Shown here piece after piece: positions 28,847 to 38,593 of a DNA stretch of 64,000 bases. The translations under genes and the position numbers were made by a program. How positions within the stretch are numbered: position 1 is the first letter of the stretch; every line of letters starts with the position of its first letter. The notes under the pieces were generated by a model, which saw only the letters and a list, made by a program, of their open reading frames with translations, made no database searches and was not told the DNA's origin. The stretch is from CAVOGJ01 sp963700865 (GTDB lineage Bacteria > Planctomycetota > Planctomycetia > Pirellulales > Pirellulaceae), in assembly GCA_963700865.1 (NCBI GenBank), contig CAVOZC010000018.1, positions 1,240,001-1,304,000 on the forward strand. Direction: 5' to 3'.

Positions 28847-31198
28847 ATGCCACAGTTTTTGCGGCCCATGATCCTCGGGGCCATCATTCACTTTTCGTTT
28901 GTCGCCTCTGTCCGCAGCGAGGCTCCGCGGGCCGCCGCGGATGAGACCGTTGCGGATGCCGGGCGAATTACCGTGCAGCGGATTTACGCCGACAAGGAGT
29001 TTGACACCGAGTCGTTCGGTCCCTACGAATGGCTCGATGAGGGTGCTGCCTATACGACGGTGGAAGACGAGCCGCAGCCAGCGGGCGACAGCGTGGAGGA
29101 AGAAACAGGCGACAGTAGTGACGAAGCCGACGATAGGCGACAGGAAATCATCCGTTATGAGACGGCTTCGGGCGAAAGGTCCGTATTGGTCTCGGCCGAG
29201 CAGCTGACGCCCATCGGTGCCCAGGTCCCCTTGTCGATTGATGACTACGACTGGTCGCGGGACAAGTCCAAGCTGCTCATCTTTACCAACACAAAAAAGG
29301 TCTGGCGTCAAAAAACGCGCGGCGATTACTGGGTGCTCGAATTGGCGAGTGGTTCGTTGCGTCGCATCGGCTCGGGGGCCAAGCCCTCCAGCCTGATGTT
29401 CGCCAAATTTTCGCCCGACGCCAGCCGCGTGGCCTATGTACGCGAGAATAATATTTATGTGGAGACACTGGCCACCGGTGAAACGGTCCCGATCACGACG
29501 GATGGAAACGAACACATCGTCAATGGGACATTTGACTGGGTCTATGAGGAAGAATTTGATCTTCGCGATGGTTTTCGCTGGAGTCCCGATGGTCGCTCGC
29601 TCGCCTATTGGCAACTGGATACCACTGGTCTTCGCAGCTTTTATCTCATCAACAATACGAAGGAACTTTATCCCCAGTTGACGGCCATCCCCTACCCGAA
29701 GGTGGGCACGCAGAACTCAGCAACCCGCATTGGCATTGCTGCGGCGAACGGCGGCGATACGGTCTGGATGGATATCCCGGGTGATCCGCGACAAAACTAT
29801 CTGGCCTCGCTGGAGTGGGTTGCCGACGGTTCTGGGCTGTTGATCGAGCAGCTGAATCGCCTGCAAAATCATCGTCAGCTGTGGCGAACGGATGCCGAAT
29901 CGGGTGAGACCCGAGTGGTCTTTAGCGACGAGGATGAGGCCTGGGTTGATCTGCGGGCGAAGTATGACTGGTATCAGTCGGACACCTCCTGGCTGGTGCT
30001 GAGCGAGCGAGACGGCTGGCGACACGCCTACCGCGTCGCTCTGTCGGACGGAAGCCTGCAGCTGCTCACGCCGGGCGATTACGACGTGATCAATCTGGTG
30101 GGCCAGGACGAACAGGCCGCCTGCTTGTACTTCACCGCCTCGCCGGAGAGTGCCATTCGGCAATACCTGTACCGGGTTGCCCTGCAAGGAGGAGTTGCGA
30201 CAAGGGTGACACCGGCCGAACAGGAGGGGTTTCACGAATACGATGTTTCGCCGAATGGGAAGTGGGCCGTCCACACGTGGTCACGCTTGGACATGCCGCC
30301 CACGATCGAGCTGATTTCGCTCCCCGATCATGGCTCGGTTCGGTTGCTGGAGGCAAATGAAAAGGTGCGTGCCGCCCTGGCGGGCTTGGAGCTGGGCCCC
30401 ATCGATTTCTTTCAAGTGGAGATCGACGACCCGGACAGCGCGGAACCGCTGGCCCTCGATGGCTGGATGATCAAGCCACCCGATTTCGATCCGTCACGAA
30501 AGTATCCGGTGTTGTTTTATGTGTACACCGAACCTTGGGGGCAGACTGTGCGCGATGTCTGGGGACGCGATCGCCATGTTTGGCACCTCATGCTCAGCCA
30601 GCTTGGCTATGTGGTGGCCACGGTCGACAATCGTGGAACACCCGCGCCGCGCGGCCGTCACTGGCGGAAGGCGATTTATCGCCGCATCGGTGACATTAAC
30701 ATCCGGGATCAGGCGGCTGCCGTGGAAGAAATCTGTGAACAGTTCCCGTTCATCGATCCGGCTCGCGTCGCTGTCTGGGGCTGGAGTGGCGGCGGTACGG
30801 CAACGCTCAACGCCATGTTTCAGCACCCTGAAATCTATCATGTCGGCATGTCCGTCGCGCCTGTCGGCGACGAGTTGCTCTACGATACGATTTACCAGGA
30901 GCGATACATGGGTTTGCCGGACGACAATGCGGAAGGCTACAAACGTGGCTCGGCCGTGACACACGCGAAGCATCTGCAGGGAAAGCTCTTGATCGTGCAT
31001 GGAACCGGTGATGACAACGTGCATTACCAAAACTCGGAAGTTGTGATCAACAAGCTCATTCGCCACAATCGGCCGTTCGACATGATGTCCTACCCGAACC
31101 GATCGCATGCCATCCGCGAGGGCAAGAATACGCGTGTGCATCTGTTCGACTTGCTGACGCGATACTTGACGACAAATCTGCCCGCGGGGCCGCGCTAG
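28847..31198 (+). CDS. Dipeptidyl peptidase IV-type serine peptidase (S9)
   Basis: 783 aa from ATG 28847, chosen because it opens a signal peptide (LRPMILGAIIHFSFVASVRS). The N-terminal half is a beta-propeller; it includes FDWVYEEEFDLRDGFRWSPD, whose Glu-Glu pair binds the substrate N-terminus in DPP-IV. The C-terminal alpha/beta hydrolase has the nucleophile elbow WGWSGGGTATLNAMFQHP (Ser about residue 645), the acid in HGTGDDNVHYQNS (about 721) and the base in YPNRSHAIREGKNTRVHLF (about 752). It should remove X-Pro or X-Ala dipeptides from peptides outside the cytoplasm. The frame is intact. Confidence 0.9.
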   Translation: MPQFLRPMILGAIIHFSFVASVRSEAPRAAADETVADAGRITVQRIYADKEFDTESFGPYEWLDEGAAYTTVEDEPQPAGDSVEEETGDSSDEADDRRQEIIRYETASGERSVLVSAEQLTPIGAQVPLSIDDYDWSRDKSKLLIFTNTKKVWRQKTRGDYWVLELASGSLRRIGSGAKPSSLMFAKFSPDASRVAYVRENNIYVETLATGETVPITTDGNEHIVNGTFDWVYEEEFDLRDGFRWSPDGRSLAYWQLDTTGLRSFYLINNTKELYPQLTAIPYPKVGTQNSATRIGIAAANGGDTVWMDIPGDPRQNYLASLEWVADGSGLLIEQLNRLQNHRQLWRTDAESGETRVVFSDEDEAWVDLRAKYDWYQSDTSWLVLSERDGWRHAYRVALSDGSLQLLTPGDYDVINLVGQDEQAACLYFTASPESAIRQYLYRVALQGGVATRVTPAEQEGFHEYDVSPNGKWAVHTWSRLDMPPTIELISLPDHGSVRLLEANEKVRAALAGLELGPIDFFQVEIDDPDSAEPLALDGWMIKPPDFDPSRKYPVLFYVYTEPWGQTVRDVWGRDRHVWHLMLSQLGYVVATVDNRGTPAPRGRHWRKAIYRRIGDINIRDQAAAVEEICEQFPFIDPARVAVWGWSGGGTATLNAMFQHPEIYHVGMSVAPVGDELLYDTIYQERYMGLPDDNAEGYKRGSAVTHAKHLQGKLLIVHGTGDDNVHYQNSEVVINKLIRHNRPFDMMSYPNRSHAIREGKNTRVHLFDLLTRYLTTNLPAGPR

Positions 31199-31284
31199 TC
31201 GGGGGTTTCCCCGCTGGCGGAAGGATTCCTTCATCGATCATGCGTGATGCGGAGCGGCCGCCGCGGCAACGAGTCCGTTACGGT

Positions 31285-32616
31285 TCAACTGCCGAACCAC
31301 CGAAACGCCTCGGCCGACGCGAAGCGTTGGCAGATCGTTGGAATCGATGGTTCATCGCGTAGATGGGTGGTGGCGATGCCCTCCGCCAGCAGGGGAGCGG
31401 AAAAGTCCGCGAAATCAGTGGTCTCAAAGGTATTGATGATGGCGACCACGGCCAGACCTCGCTTCCTCAGGCTGCCCAAGGCGATGGCCGTGGCGTGCGT
31501 TACGCACGGCAGGATGGCCATCACCGTTGCATCGTTGGGAAGGCGGGCGGAGGTTTCGAAAACCAGCGCCGCCAGGTCCAGCCCGTCGGTCCGTTCCAAA
31601 CGCGCCAAGGCGCGGAACAGTTGCAGGAGCGTGGCGGCTCCCCGGGCCGTGGGCACCATGACCGGATCGAGTCGTTGATTTTCGGCAAGCATACCGGCCG
31701 CGTCGCGCACGTCCGCACGGGAATGTGCGGGCTGACTCCACCCCTCCTGGCGAATGCGATCGGCGGCGTCGCGGCCGTTCGTGACCAGGCCGACTTGTTG
31801 ATTCATTTCGTAGAGCGCGTTGGCGATCGAGGCCGCCGCAGTCACTGCCAGATCGCTACGGACGGGTTCATGCCGCGCGGGATAGGAAGTTGCGTGCAGG
31901 TCGAGCAGCAGGGTCGCGCCGGCGATCGTCGATGGTTCGTACGTCTTGCTCTGCAAAACGCCCGTGCGGGCGGTGGCTCGCCAATGGACTCGATTGAGGG
32001 GATCACCCGCTTCATACTTGCGGACGCCGCTGTTCCGGGTGGGATCCTCGAACAGCCGATAAGTCATGCGGATTTCCCCAATCGGTCTTCGCGACGCCAC
32101 ATCGTAGCCTTCGAGCGGATAGACTTTGGGCATCACCGTCAGGAATTCGGGCGGGGCTTGCGTGCGAAAATGGCGCTGCAACCCGAACAGGTCGCCCGTT
32201 TCGACCACGGCGGGACCAAGTTGGTAATACCCGCGACGGTTCCCTGTGAGCTGGTAGAGCAGGCGTCGGGTTTGGCCCGGCCGCAGCATGGTCAGCAGTA
32301 GTCGGCTGCCCGCCAGCCGCAGGCTGGGTGGTCGATACAACAGCGCGTGGCGGGGAATCAGGTCCTCGATCAGCACCCAGCCTACGGGCCAACGGCTGGT
32401 ATTGCGAATGGTGAGCACGACAGCAACCGTATCGCCGATTTCGGCTTCCAGCCGATTGACCTCGCGCGTGATGGCGACGCTGGCGCTCCACAGTCTGGCG
32501 AGGCAGTGGCTGCCAAGGACGACCACAATCAGCGCATACATGGCATACGCCAGCAGTCCCATTTGCAGGACGATAGCAATCGCGAGGAGGAGCACGGCGC
32601 CGACCAACCAGCTCAT
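31285..32616 (-). CDS. DUF58 domain membrane protein
   Basis: 443 aa. The ATG at 32616 is preferred: AGGAG sits seven bases upstream and it leads straight into two transmembrane helices (WLVGAVLLLAIAIVLQMGLL, YAMYALIVVVLGSHCLA). An alternative ATG at 32646 would overlap the MoxR gene. The body has an immunoglobulin-like N-terminal part and the DUF58 hallmark GDPLNRVHWRATARTGVLQSK, with a vWA-like fold after it (TLLLDL). DUF58 proteins work with MoxR AAA+ ATPases, often in folding or metal loading of vWA proteins. It is directly downstream of moxR. Confidence 0.85.
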   Translation of the reverse strand: MSWLVGAVLLLAIAIVLQMGLLAYAMYALIVVVLGSHCLARLWSASVAITREVNRLEAEIGDTVAVVLTIRNTSRWPVGWVLIEDLIPRHALLYRPPSLRLAGSRLLLTMLRPGQTRRLLYQLTGNRRGYYQLGPAVVETGDLFGLQRHFRTQAPPEFLTVMPKVYPLEGYDVASRRPIGEIRMTYRLFEDPTRNSGVRKYEAGDPLNRVHWRATARTGVLQSKTYEPSTIAGATLLLDLHATSYPARHEPVRSDLAVTAAASIANALYEMNQQVGLVTNGRDAADRIRQEGWSQPAHSRADVRDAAGMLAENQRLDPVMVPTARGAATLLQLFRALARLERTDGLDLAALVFETSARLPNDATVMAILPCVTHATAIALGSLRKRGLAVVAIINTFETTDFADFSAPLLAEGIATTHLRDEPSIPTICQRFASAEAFRWFGS

Positions 32617-32635
32617 ACGGTGGCTCCTGGAACGT

Positions 32636-33580
32636 TCATCCGCCATCCACGGTGGGCACGGCAACTTCGGCGACCACGTCCTGCACGATCGCCTCGGCGG
32701 TCAGTTTTCGCAGCCGACTCTCCGGGCGGACGATGATCCGATGAGTCAGCACGGGACCGGCAATCCGCTTGATGTCATCAGGCTGGACATAATTGCGACC
32801 GCGAAGCGCCGCCATGGCTTGGCCGCCGCGGAGCAGTGCCAACGAGGCCCGCGGGCTGGCGCCGAGACTAAGGTCCTCATGGACCCGCGTGCCCTGCACG
32901 ATCTGGGTGATGTAGCGGCGGATCTTGTCAGCAACCTGCACCTGCCGCACGGCTTGCTGGCAAGCCAGCAGCTGTGCGGCGGTAGCCACTGGTTGCAGGT
33001 CGCTCAGCGGATGCCCCAGCTGTAATCGCTTCAGCAGTAACTCCTCCTCGTCCATCGATGGGTAGCCAAGGCCAAACCGCATGAAGAAGCGGTCGAGCTG
33101 CGCCTCGGGCAGGGGAAAGGTACCTTCATGGTCGACCGGGTTCTGGGTGGCGATGACGAGGAACGGGGGCGGCAAGACGTGTGTCTGGCCATCGACCGTG
33201 ACCCGTGCCTCGGCCATGGCTTCCAGCAATGCGGATTGCGTTCGCGGAGTCGCCCGATTGATTTCGTCCGCCAGCACAAGTTGGGCGAAGATCGGGCCCG
33301 GTCGGAATTCAAATTCGGCTTCCTTCTGGTTAAAGATCGAAGCACCGGTCACGTCGGTCGGTAGCAAGTCGGGAGTGCATTGGATGCGTTTGAACGAGCA
33401 GCCAACGCTGCGGGAGAGGGCGCGGGCCATCATGGTCTTGGCGACTCCCGGAACATCCTCCAGGAGAATGTGGCCTTCGCTCAACCAGCTGGCGACGGCC
33501 AGGACCAATTGGGGACGCTTGCCGACGAGGACCTGTTCGACATTGCTAATGACTGACTTGGCAAACGAGTTGACGTCCAA
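32636..33580 (-). CDS. MoxR-family AAA+ ATPase
   Basis: 314 aa from a TTG at 33580 with a GGGGGGG run about seven bases upstream; the frame extends to 33712 but that part is not MoxR-like. Motifs: Walker A ILLEDVPGVAKTMMARAL, Walker B LVLADEINRATPRTQSALLE, sensor 1 VIATQNPVDHEGTFPLPEAQ, arginine region DRFFMRFGLGYP, and the C-terminal lid with SPRASLALLRGGQA. MoxR ATPases are chaperone-like and act on vWA/DUF58 partners; the DUF58 gene follows after 19 bp, so the two form an operon. Confidence 0.87.
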   Translation of the reverse strand: MDVNSFAKSVISNVEQVLVGKRPQLVLAVASWLSEGHILLEDVPGVAKTMMARALSRSVGCSFKRIQCTPDLLPTDVTGASIFNQKEAEFEFRPGPIFAQLVLADEINRATPRTQSALLEAMAEARVTVDGQTHVLPPPFLVIATQNPVDHEGTFPLPEAQLDRFFMRFGLGYPSMDEEELLLKRLQLGHPLSDLQPVATAAQLLACQQAVRQVQVADKIRRYITQIVQGTRVHEDLSLGASPRASLALLRGGQAMAALRGRNYVQPDDIKRIAGPVLTHRIIVRPESRLRKLTAEAIVQDVVAEVAVPTVDGG

Positions 33581-33758
33581 GATAATCCCCCCCGCTGACC
33601 GTCCCGGCCGACGAAGCGGCTGGTCGAGCCGTAAAGTATAGGGGAAACGCGGCCTGCGTTGCCAATCTGCGTGACGGATCCCGAAGGTCTGTTTACAATC
33701 GGGACTTGGCAAGCAACCAGGGCCTGCCCGCGGCAGCCGACTTTTTGAGGGTCCCCCA

Positions 33759-35750
33759 ATGATGTTGATGTGGCTTCGAGTGCGCTCCTTGGCTTACCTA
33801 TTGCCTTTCGCAGCCATGGCCGTTTTTTTCGGCTCCCCCGCCACGGCCCAGTTGCGGATCGTGACGTTCAATACGGCTAATAATGGCGACAGCCCGACCA
33901 ACGCCGCGCCTCGCGCGGGGATGGATGTTGTGTTACAGGCCATTGGAGATCAGTTGGTTGGCGGGATCGCGAAGCCAATTGATGTTCTATCATTGCAGGA
34001 GCAGCGAAGTGCCGCCACGACGACGCAACAGATCGTGGACATCCTGAACGGTATTTACGGTGCCGGAACGTATGCGCGTGGCGTTGCGACGCCGGCGACC
34101 ACGGGGGGCGGTCGCGTCGCATTGATCTACAACACCCAGACGGTGCAACTGCTGCAGGAGTCGCCCATCAGTAGCACGAATATCAATGGAGCGGCTCGAC
34201 AACCGATGCGGTACAAGCTGCGCCCCGTCGGCTACGGGCAAGAGGCAGATTTTTACCTGTATGCCAACCACTACAAATCGAGTACCGGAGCGACGAATGA
34301 GAATCGTCGACAGGTCGAGGCGGCGGCCACGCGGGCCAACGCGGATGGGTTTGGCCAAGGTACTTCGATCATCTATACGGGCGATTTCAATATTCAAAGT
34401 TCCGCGGAAGCAATGTACCAGACGTTGCTCGGCAGCGGCGCCGGGCAGGCATTCGATCCACTGAATCGACCAGGCACCTGGCACAATAGCTCCAGTTTGC
34501 GCGTCACGCATACGCAAAGCCCATACAACCCGAGCAATAACGACCCGGACTTGATTAGTGGCGGGATGGACGATCGCTTCGATTTTCAACTCGTCACCGG
34601 GGAGCTGCTCGATAACGAGGGAATGAGCTACCTGAGCGGCTCGTATCGAGCATTCGGCAACAATGGTTCGCATGCCCTCAACGACTACATCAACGATAGT
34701 TCGAACACCGCCTTGCCGATGAACGTTCTGAACGCGCTTTCGGGACTGAGCGATCATCTGCCGGTCGTGGCCGATTATCAGGTTCCAGCACGTATGTTGG
34801 TGGAAATCGGTACATTGCCCTCGCAGATGTTAGTCGGCGCGGCGATCGAACTTCCTGTGACGGTCAGCAACTCGGCGCAAGTCGTGGCAGTGCAGGGAGC
34901 CGATGAGCTGGACTATACCGTCACTGGCATCGGTGCGTTCGATGCGAACATCAATGGGATGGACGCGGCCTTGGGGGGTGGCAACACGCACTTCCTGGGC
35001 ATTGATACATCAACCCCGGGCGTTAACGCGGGATTGGTCCGCGTTGACTCGACCAGTCAGTCGGTGGCGGACGGCAACTTCCAGCAGTCGTTCCAGTACA
35101 TGGTCTTGGAAAACTCAACCGCCAGTTTCGCTGCCACATCCGAGGTGAATTCGTTGACTCTCGACTTTGGTGTGGTCGTTCCCGGCAGCGACCAATCGCG
35201 ATCGTTCGAAGTGTTCAATACGTTGAGTTTCTTCGCTGCCGGGCTTGATCTGGATGCGATTGTCGCCAGTGGGGATACCGGTTTGCTGACGACCGATCTT
35301 TCCCCCTTCGCGAACTTGCCGCCTGGTCAGGCCAATGACTTCACGGCCACGCTGGCCACGTCGATGTCGGGTAGCTTTTCCGCCAGCTACGAGCTGGAAT
35401 TGAGTGATCAGGACCTGCCCGGCGTGCAGTCGACTCAGTCCATCACGCTCGAACTGGTGGGAGCCGTCGCGTTGCCGGGAGATGCCAATCTGGACGGCAA
35501 CGTGGATACGTCGGATTTCAATATCTGGAATCAGAATAAATTTGGAGTTTCCAGCGGTTGGACGTCGGGTGACTTTAACGGGGACGGCTTTGTCGATACG
35601 TCCGATTTCAATCTGTGGAATGACAACAAGTTCTCCACCATTTTCGGCGGGACCCTCGTGCCCGAACCGGGGGCCTCGCTGGCCTGGGCGGGCGCCTTGC
35701 TGACGGCGATCGGCACGCGGCGCTGGTGGGCCGGCCCGCGGGTGGCTTGA
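33759..35750 (+). CDS. Secreted endonuclease/exonuclease/phosphatase-fold protein with dockerin repeats and PEP-CTERM, paralogue 2
   Basis: 663 aa, intact. Signal peptide LLPFAAMAVFFGSPATAQ, then an EEP domain with VTFNTANNG, VLSLQEQ, YTGDFNIQSS and SDHLPVVADYQVPA. Long stretches match the protein at 750-2498, for example DDRFDFQLVTGE in both. It has an extra beta-sandwich region (residues about 345-560) carrying two choice-of-anchor-like segments, then dockerin loops GDANLDGNVDTSDF and GDFNGDGFVDTSDF and a PEP-CTERM tail (VPEPGASLAWAGALLTAIGT). The two genes clearly come from a duplication. It is divergent from the MoxR gene. Confidence 0.85.
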   Translation: MMLMWLRVRSLAYLLPFAAMAVFFGSPATAQLRIVTFNTANNGDSPTNAAPRAGMDVVLQAIGDQLVGGIAKPIDVLSLQEQRSAATTTQQIVDILNGIYGAGTYARGVATPATTGGGRVALIYNTQTVQLLQESPISSTNINGAARQPMRYKLRPVGYGQEADFYLYANHYKSSTGATNENRRQVEAAATRANADGFGQGTSIIYTGDFNIQSSAEAMYQTLLGSGAGQAFDPLNRPGTWHNSSSLRVTHTQSPYNPSNNDPDLISGGMDDRFDFQLVTGELLDNEGMSYLSGSYRAFGNNGSHALNDYINDSSNTALPMNVLNALSGLSDHLPVVADYQVPARMLVEIGTLPSQMLVGAAIELPVTVSNSAQVVAVQGADELDYTVTGIGAFDANINGMDAALGGGNTHFLGIDTSTPGVNAGLVRVDSTSQSVADGNFQQSFQYMVLENSTASFAATSEVNSLTLDFGVVVPGSDQSRSFEVFNTLSFFAAGLDLDAIVASGDTGLLTTDLSPFANLPPGQANDFTATLATSMSGSFSASYELELSDQDLPGVQSTQSITLELVGAVALPGDANLDGNVDTSDFNIWNQNKFGVSSGWTSGDFNGDGFVDTSDFNLWNDNKFSTIFGGTLVPEPGASLAWAGALLTAIGTRRWWAGPRVA

Positions 35751-35865
35751 CGCCGTCGCGGACGCGAGTTGCGGGCCTGGGCCGAAATGTCTATATTACG
35801 GGACTTGTTAGAAATCGGCGGCCAAGCCCCGTGGGCTCGGTCGAGACGACCTGGAGTGACACGAG

Positions 35866-36078
35866 ATGACCATCGACAAAAGTCTCAAGGTCCGTAAGGG
35901 CTTGATGAAAAACCGTAGTGTGCTGACGCGCCCGGAGCGACTCGCGAAGCTCATGGAAGCCGATCGCTGGCAGGAAGGAGATCCGGTCTACGGACTCCCC
36001 AAAGTCCGCGTCGTGAAGTTGTCGCTGAAGAAGAAGAAGAAGACGAAGAACGAAGAGGAAGAAGAGAAGAAGAAGTAG
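35866..36078 (+). CDS. Small basic protein (TIGR04137 type)
   Basis: 70 aa. The core MTIDKSLKVRKGLMKNRSVL and LAKLMEADRWQEGDPVYGLP, then KVRVVKLSLKKKKK, agree with the small basic protein shared by Planctomycetes, Verrucomicrobia and Chlamydiae. The C-terminus is a run of lysines followed by alternating Glu and Lys. The strong positive charge suggests nucleic acid or ribosome binding, but the role is not established. A purine-rich stretch (GGAGTGACACGAG) precedes the ATG. Confidence 0.85.
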   Translation: MTIDKSLKVRKGLMKNRSVLTRPERLAKLMEADRWQEGDPVYGLPKVRVVKLSLKKKKKTKNEEEEEKKK

Positions 36079-36233
36079 CGGCAGGGGAGTCTTGCGGGGC
36101 CGCGATGCGGCCCCAGAATCGTGGGTGCGGCTGGCCGGCATGCGTTGACCGAGTTCTTCGGCCGCTTATAATTTTCGGCCACTGTGGCACGCGGCCGACG
36201 CCGCCTAGGCACGTTGATTCAGGGAGAATATCG

Positions 36234-36559
36234 ATGGCGATCGAGATTAGCGACAGTCAGTTTGATGTCGAGGTGCTTCAAGCCAAGCAGCCCGTATTGG
36301 TTGATTTCTGGGCTCCCTGGTGTGGTCCGTGCCGCCAAATCGCGCCCATGATTGACGAAATCACCGCCGAGAACGCCGGCTCGGCCAAGGTCGTGAAGGT
36401 GAACATCGATGAGAGTCCCGCATCCGCGCAAAACTACGGCGTCACGAGCATTCCCACGCTGATGGTGTTCAAGGATGGCGAAGTCGTCGAGCGCTTCATC
36501 GGGCGCAACCGAAGACGCGGCTGCAGGAAGCCATCGACTCGCACAAAGATATGGCCTGA
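36234..36559 (+). CDS. trxA: Thioredoxin (frameshifted near C-terminus)
   Basis: Cytoplasmic protein disulfide reductase. ATG 36234 follows AGGGAGAATATCG. It has the canonical active site VDFWAPWCGPC, the cis-proline region YGVTSIPTLMVFKDGEVVERF, and the usual length of 108 aa once one G is restored in the GGG run at 36501-36503. After that point the correct frame reads GAQPKTRLQEAIDSHKDMA and stops at 36557-36559, a normal thioredoxin ending. The uncorrected frame runs on into Arg-rich nonsense to about 36713. Confidence 0.9.
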
Positions 36560-36618
36560 TCGGACGCCGTCCGGCCGCCAATGCTCGGTTCTCGCACCCG
36601 CCCGGTCTGTCGGGCCGC

Positions 36619-36834
36619 TCAGCGGCTGTCCCAGACCAGCCAGGCGAGTGCGACGATCCAAGCGGCCAGGGCGAAGGATGCCAGGCCCAACCACACGCGA
36701 TCTCCGCGGGTAGGCTCGGCACGTGCTTCGCGGTTCCAGATGAGTGCTTCGCCGTCAGGTAAGTTTTTCCTGACAGACGCCGCCGCATCCTCCGCCCGTT
36801 CATGGTTCGATCCGCGTCCTTTGGGTCTGATCAA
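36619..36834 (-). CDS. Small single-helix membrane protein
   Basis: 71 aa, starting at an ATG that overlaps the stop of the Minf_1886-type gene (ATGA overlap), which indicates translational coupling. The N-terminal half is hydrophilic; the C-terminus has one transmembrane helix (WLGLASFALAAWIVALAWLV). No known motif. Its conserved-looking placement supports a real gene. Confidence 0.6.
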   Translation of the reverse strand: MIRPKGRGSNHERAEDAAASVRKNLPDGEALIWNREARAEPTRGDRVWLGLASFALAAWIVALAWLVWDSR

Positions 36835-37259
36835 AACTTTTCGTCTGCCTCTTCCGGGACAATGCGAAACTCGTCCAGAAACGCTGTTTGAAACGAGTAA
36901 ACATCTTCAAAGTCCTCCCGCCGGTCGTGCTTCGAACGCTTCATCAGTTCGGCGTCAATCAGGTTGTACACGATATTGCCCAGATCGCCGGTACTGGTAA
37001 TGCCCCAGCTCTTCAGCACTGGCAGGGCCATCAAGCCATACTGTTCCGTGGCGTATTGGCGAATGGCTTGGCAAAGCTGCTGACCGGTAAGGTGTTTCTC
37101 CTTCTCTTCTCCCTTCGCATCGGCGGGTGGCTGATCAGTCCCCATTTTCAGGATTTCCTGTGCGTAGGTGAGTCCTTCGCGGACGAACTGATAGGCCTCG
37201 ATGCCGTACCGCGGGTCCTTCTGCAACAGTTTGATCAGAGGATTTTGCGTTCTAGCCAT
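36831..37259 (-). CDS. Minf_1886 family protein
   Basis: 142 aa from ATG 37259; the open frame upstream is low complexity. The core DPRYGIEAYQFVREGLTYAQ, QQLCQAIRQYATEQYGLMA, VLKSWGITSTGDLGNIVYNL and the end DFEDVYSFQTAF match the Minf_1886 pattern recalled from Planctomycetes and Verrucomicrobia. Function is unknown. Its start overlaps the end of the ricT-like gene by eight bases, so the three minus-strand genes form an operon. Confidence 0.78.
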   Translation of the reverse strand: MARTQNPLIKLLQKDPRYGIEAYQFVREGLTYAQEILKMGTDQPPADAKGEEKEKHLTGQQLCQAIRQYATEQYGLMALPVLKSWGITSTGDLGNIVYNLIDAELMKRSKHDRREDFEDVYSFQTAFLDEFRIVPEEADEKF

Positions 37260-38250
37260 GGTGATTCTCAGTCGATGGATCGCCGTCGGTTTGCGGGGGC
37301 CTGCCTTGCCCCTCGCTGGACGGCTGGTCGTCTGGGGACGCGTTGCCGTCCGATAGTATGGTATCTGGGCTGGCACTGCCCAAGGGTGTGACCGAGCCGG
37401 GTGGCGATTTACTTGCCGATCCCTTTCGCCGGCCCACGGGCCCGCGAATGATCGAGAGAACTTCCGCGGCGTCAATCAGCACGCGTCGATTTTCCTCGGT
37501 CTCGATCAGCAACTGGCTCGCAAGGATCTCATGCCCCAACACCTTGGCTTTCCCCTGGTTGGTGACGATTTCCGAGCCAATCGGTGGCAGCTCCCGCTGC
37601 ATGTCCACGTACATATCGTATTCGTATCGCAAGCAACACTTCAGCCGCCCGCAGCGTCCGGAGATCTTGGTCGGGTCCAACGTCGCCTTCTGGATCTTTG
37701 CCATCTTCATCGACACAGGCGGCATGGACTTGAGGTGCGTATTGCAACAAACGGGTTTACCGCAATCACCGTAGTCGGCCAGCAATTTTGCCTCGTCGCG
37801 AACGCCAATTTGCCGCATCTCTATCCGCGTTTGAAACTCGCGGGCAAGTTGCCGGACCAGCTCGCGGAAATCGACGCGGCTCTCGGACAGGTAGTAAACG
37901 ACCACGCGTTCTCCGCCGAAGACATGTTCGATATCGACGAGTTCCATGCTGAGTCCGAGTTGATCGACGTAGGCCTTGCACGTCTCGAACTCGCGGCCCG
38001 CCTGCTGTTCCATATGAGCCAGCTCGTTGGCGTCATTTTGCGAAAGACTGCGGAGAATCTCTCCCTGGTCCGCATCGTCGATGCCGGCCAGAGCGTCCTG
38101 GGTCGCCTCGCACAATATCTCGCCCACCTCCAGCCCGCGTTTCGTGCGTGCCACGACGCGTTCGCCCCGGCTGAACCGACGGTCCTTGCCTCGCACGCCC
38201 AGCACGCCCAGCGACCTCATGATTCCATAGCGAACAACGTATTTCGGCAT
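37252..38250 (-). CDS. ricT: PSP1/RicT-like stage 0 sporulation-type protein
   Basis: 332 aa from ATG 38250 (MPKYVVRYGIMRSLGVLG); upstream codons look non-coding. PSP1 landmarks are VVARTKRGLEVGEILCEA, VDFRELVRQLAREFQTRIEM, then the cysteine cluster GDCGKPVCCN and ISGRCGRLKCCLRYEYD, and PPIGSEIVTNQGKAKVLG. In Bacillus, RicT forms a 4Fe-4S-binding complex with RicA and RicF that affects RNase Y; no RicA or RicF is seen nearby. A Ser/Pro-rich tail is added at the C-terminus. Confidence 0.85.
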   Translation of the reverse strand: MPKYVVRYGIMRSLGVLGVRGKDRRFSRGERVVARTKRGLEVGEILCEATQDALAGIDDADQGEILRSLSQNDANELAHMEQQAGREFETCKAYVDQLGLSMELVDIEHVFGGERVVVYYLSESRVDFRELVRQLAREFQTRIEMRQIGVRDEAKLLADYGDCGKPVCCNTHLKSMPPVSMKMAKIQKATLDPTKISGRCGRLKCCLRYEYDMYVDMQRELPPIGSEIVTNQGKAKVLGHEILASQLLIETEENRRVLIDAAEVLSIIRGPVGRRKGSASKSPPGSVTPLGSASPDTILSDGNASPDDQPSSEGQGRPPQTDGDPSTENHHG

Positions 38251-38593
38251 GACGACTTGGGCCAGCAAAAAGCGACGGTGGGAGGGAGCGGGTCCTGCCG
38301 GTACCACGGATTGTCGCCGGGCACGGCTGGCTTGAGTATATCGCGGCCCAAATTGATAGCATAGCATCGCTCGCGGTCCCCAAATCTTGCAGCGCCTGCC
38401 GCCGCTGCTCAGCGACACCACTCCCGCCAAACGGTCTTCCCGTGCGGAAATGGTCCACCCCAATCGCCTGGGAATCTCATGGGCCGCGGCTGCCGTCAGG
38501 AATCACGCTTCTTCCGGGGCGTCCGGTTTGCTAGAACCACCGACTCCCGCGGCGGGACCAAGGATGGGTTTCGAATGTTTCAGGATGAACCAC

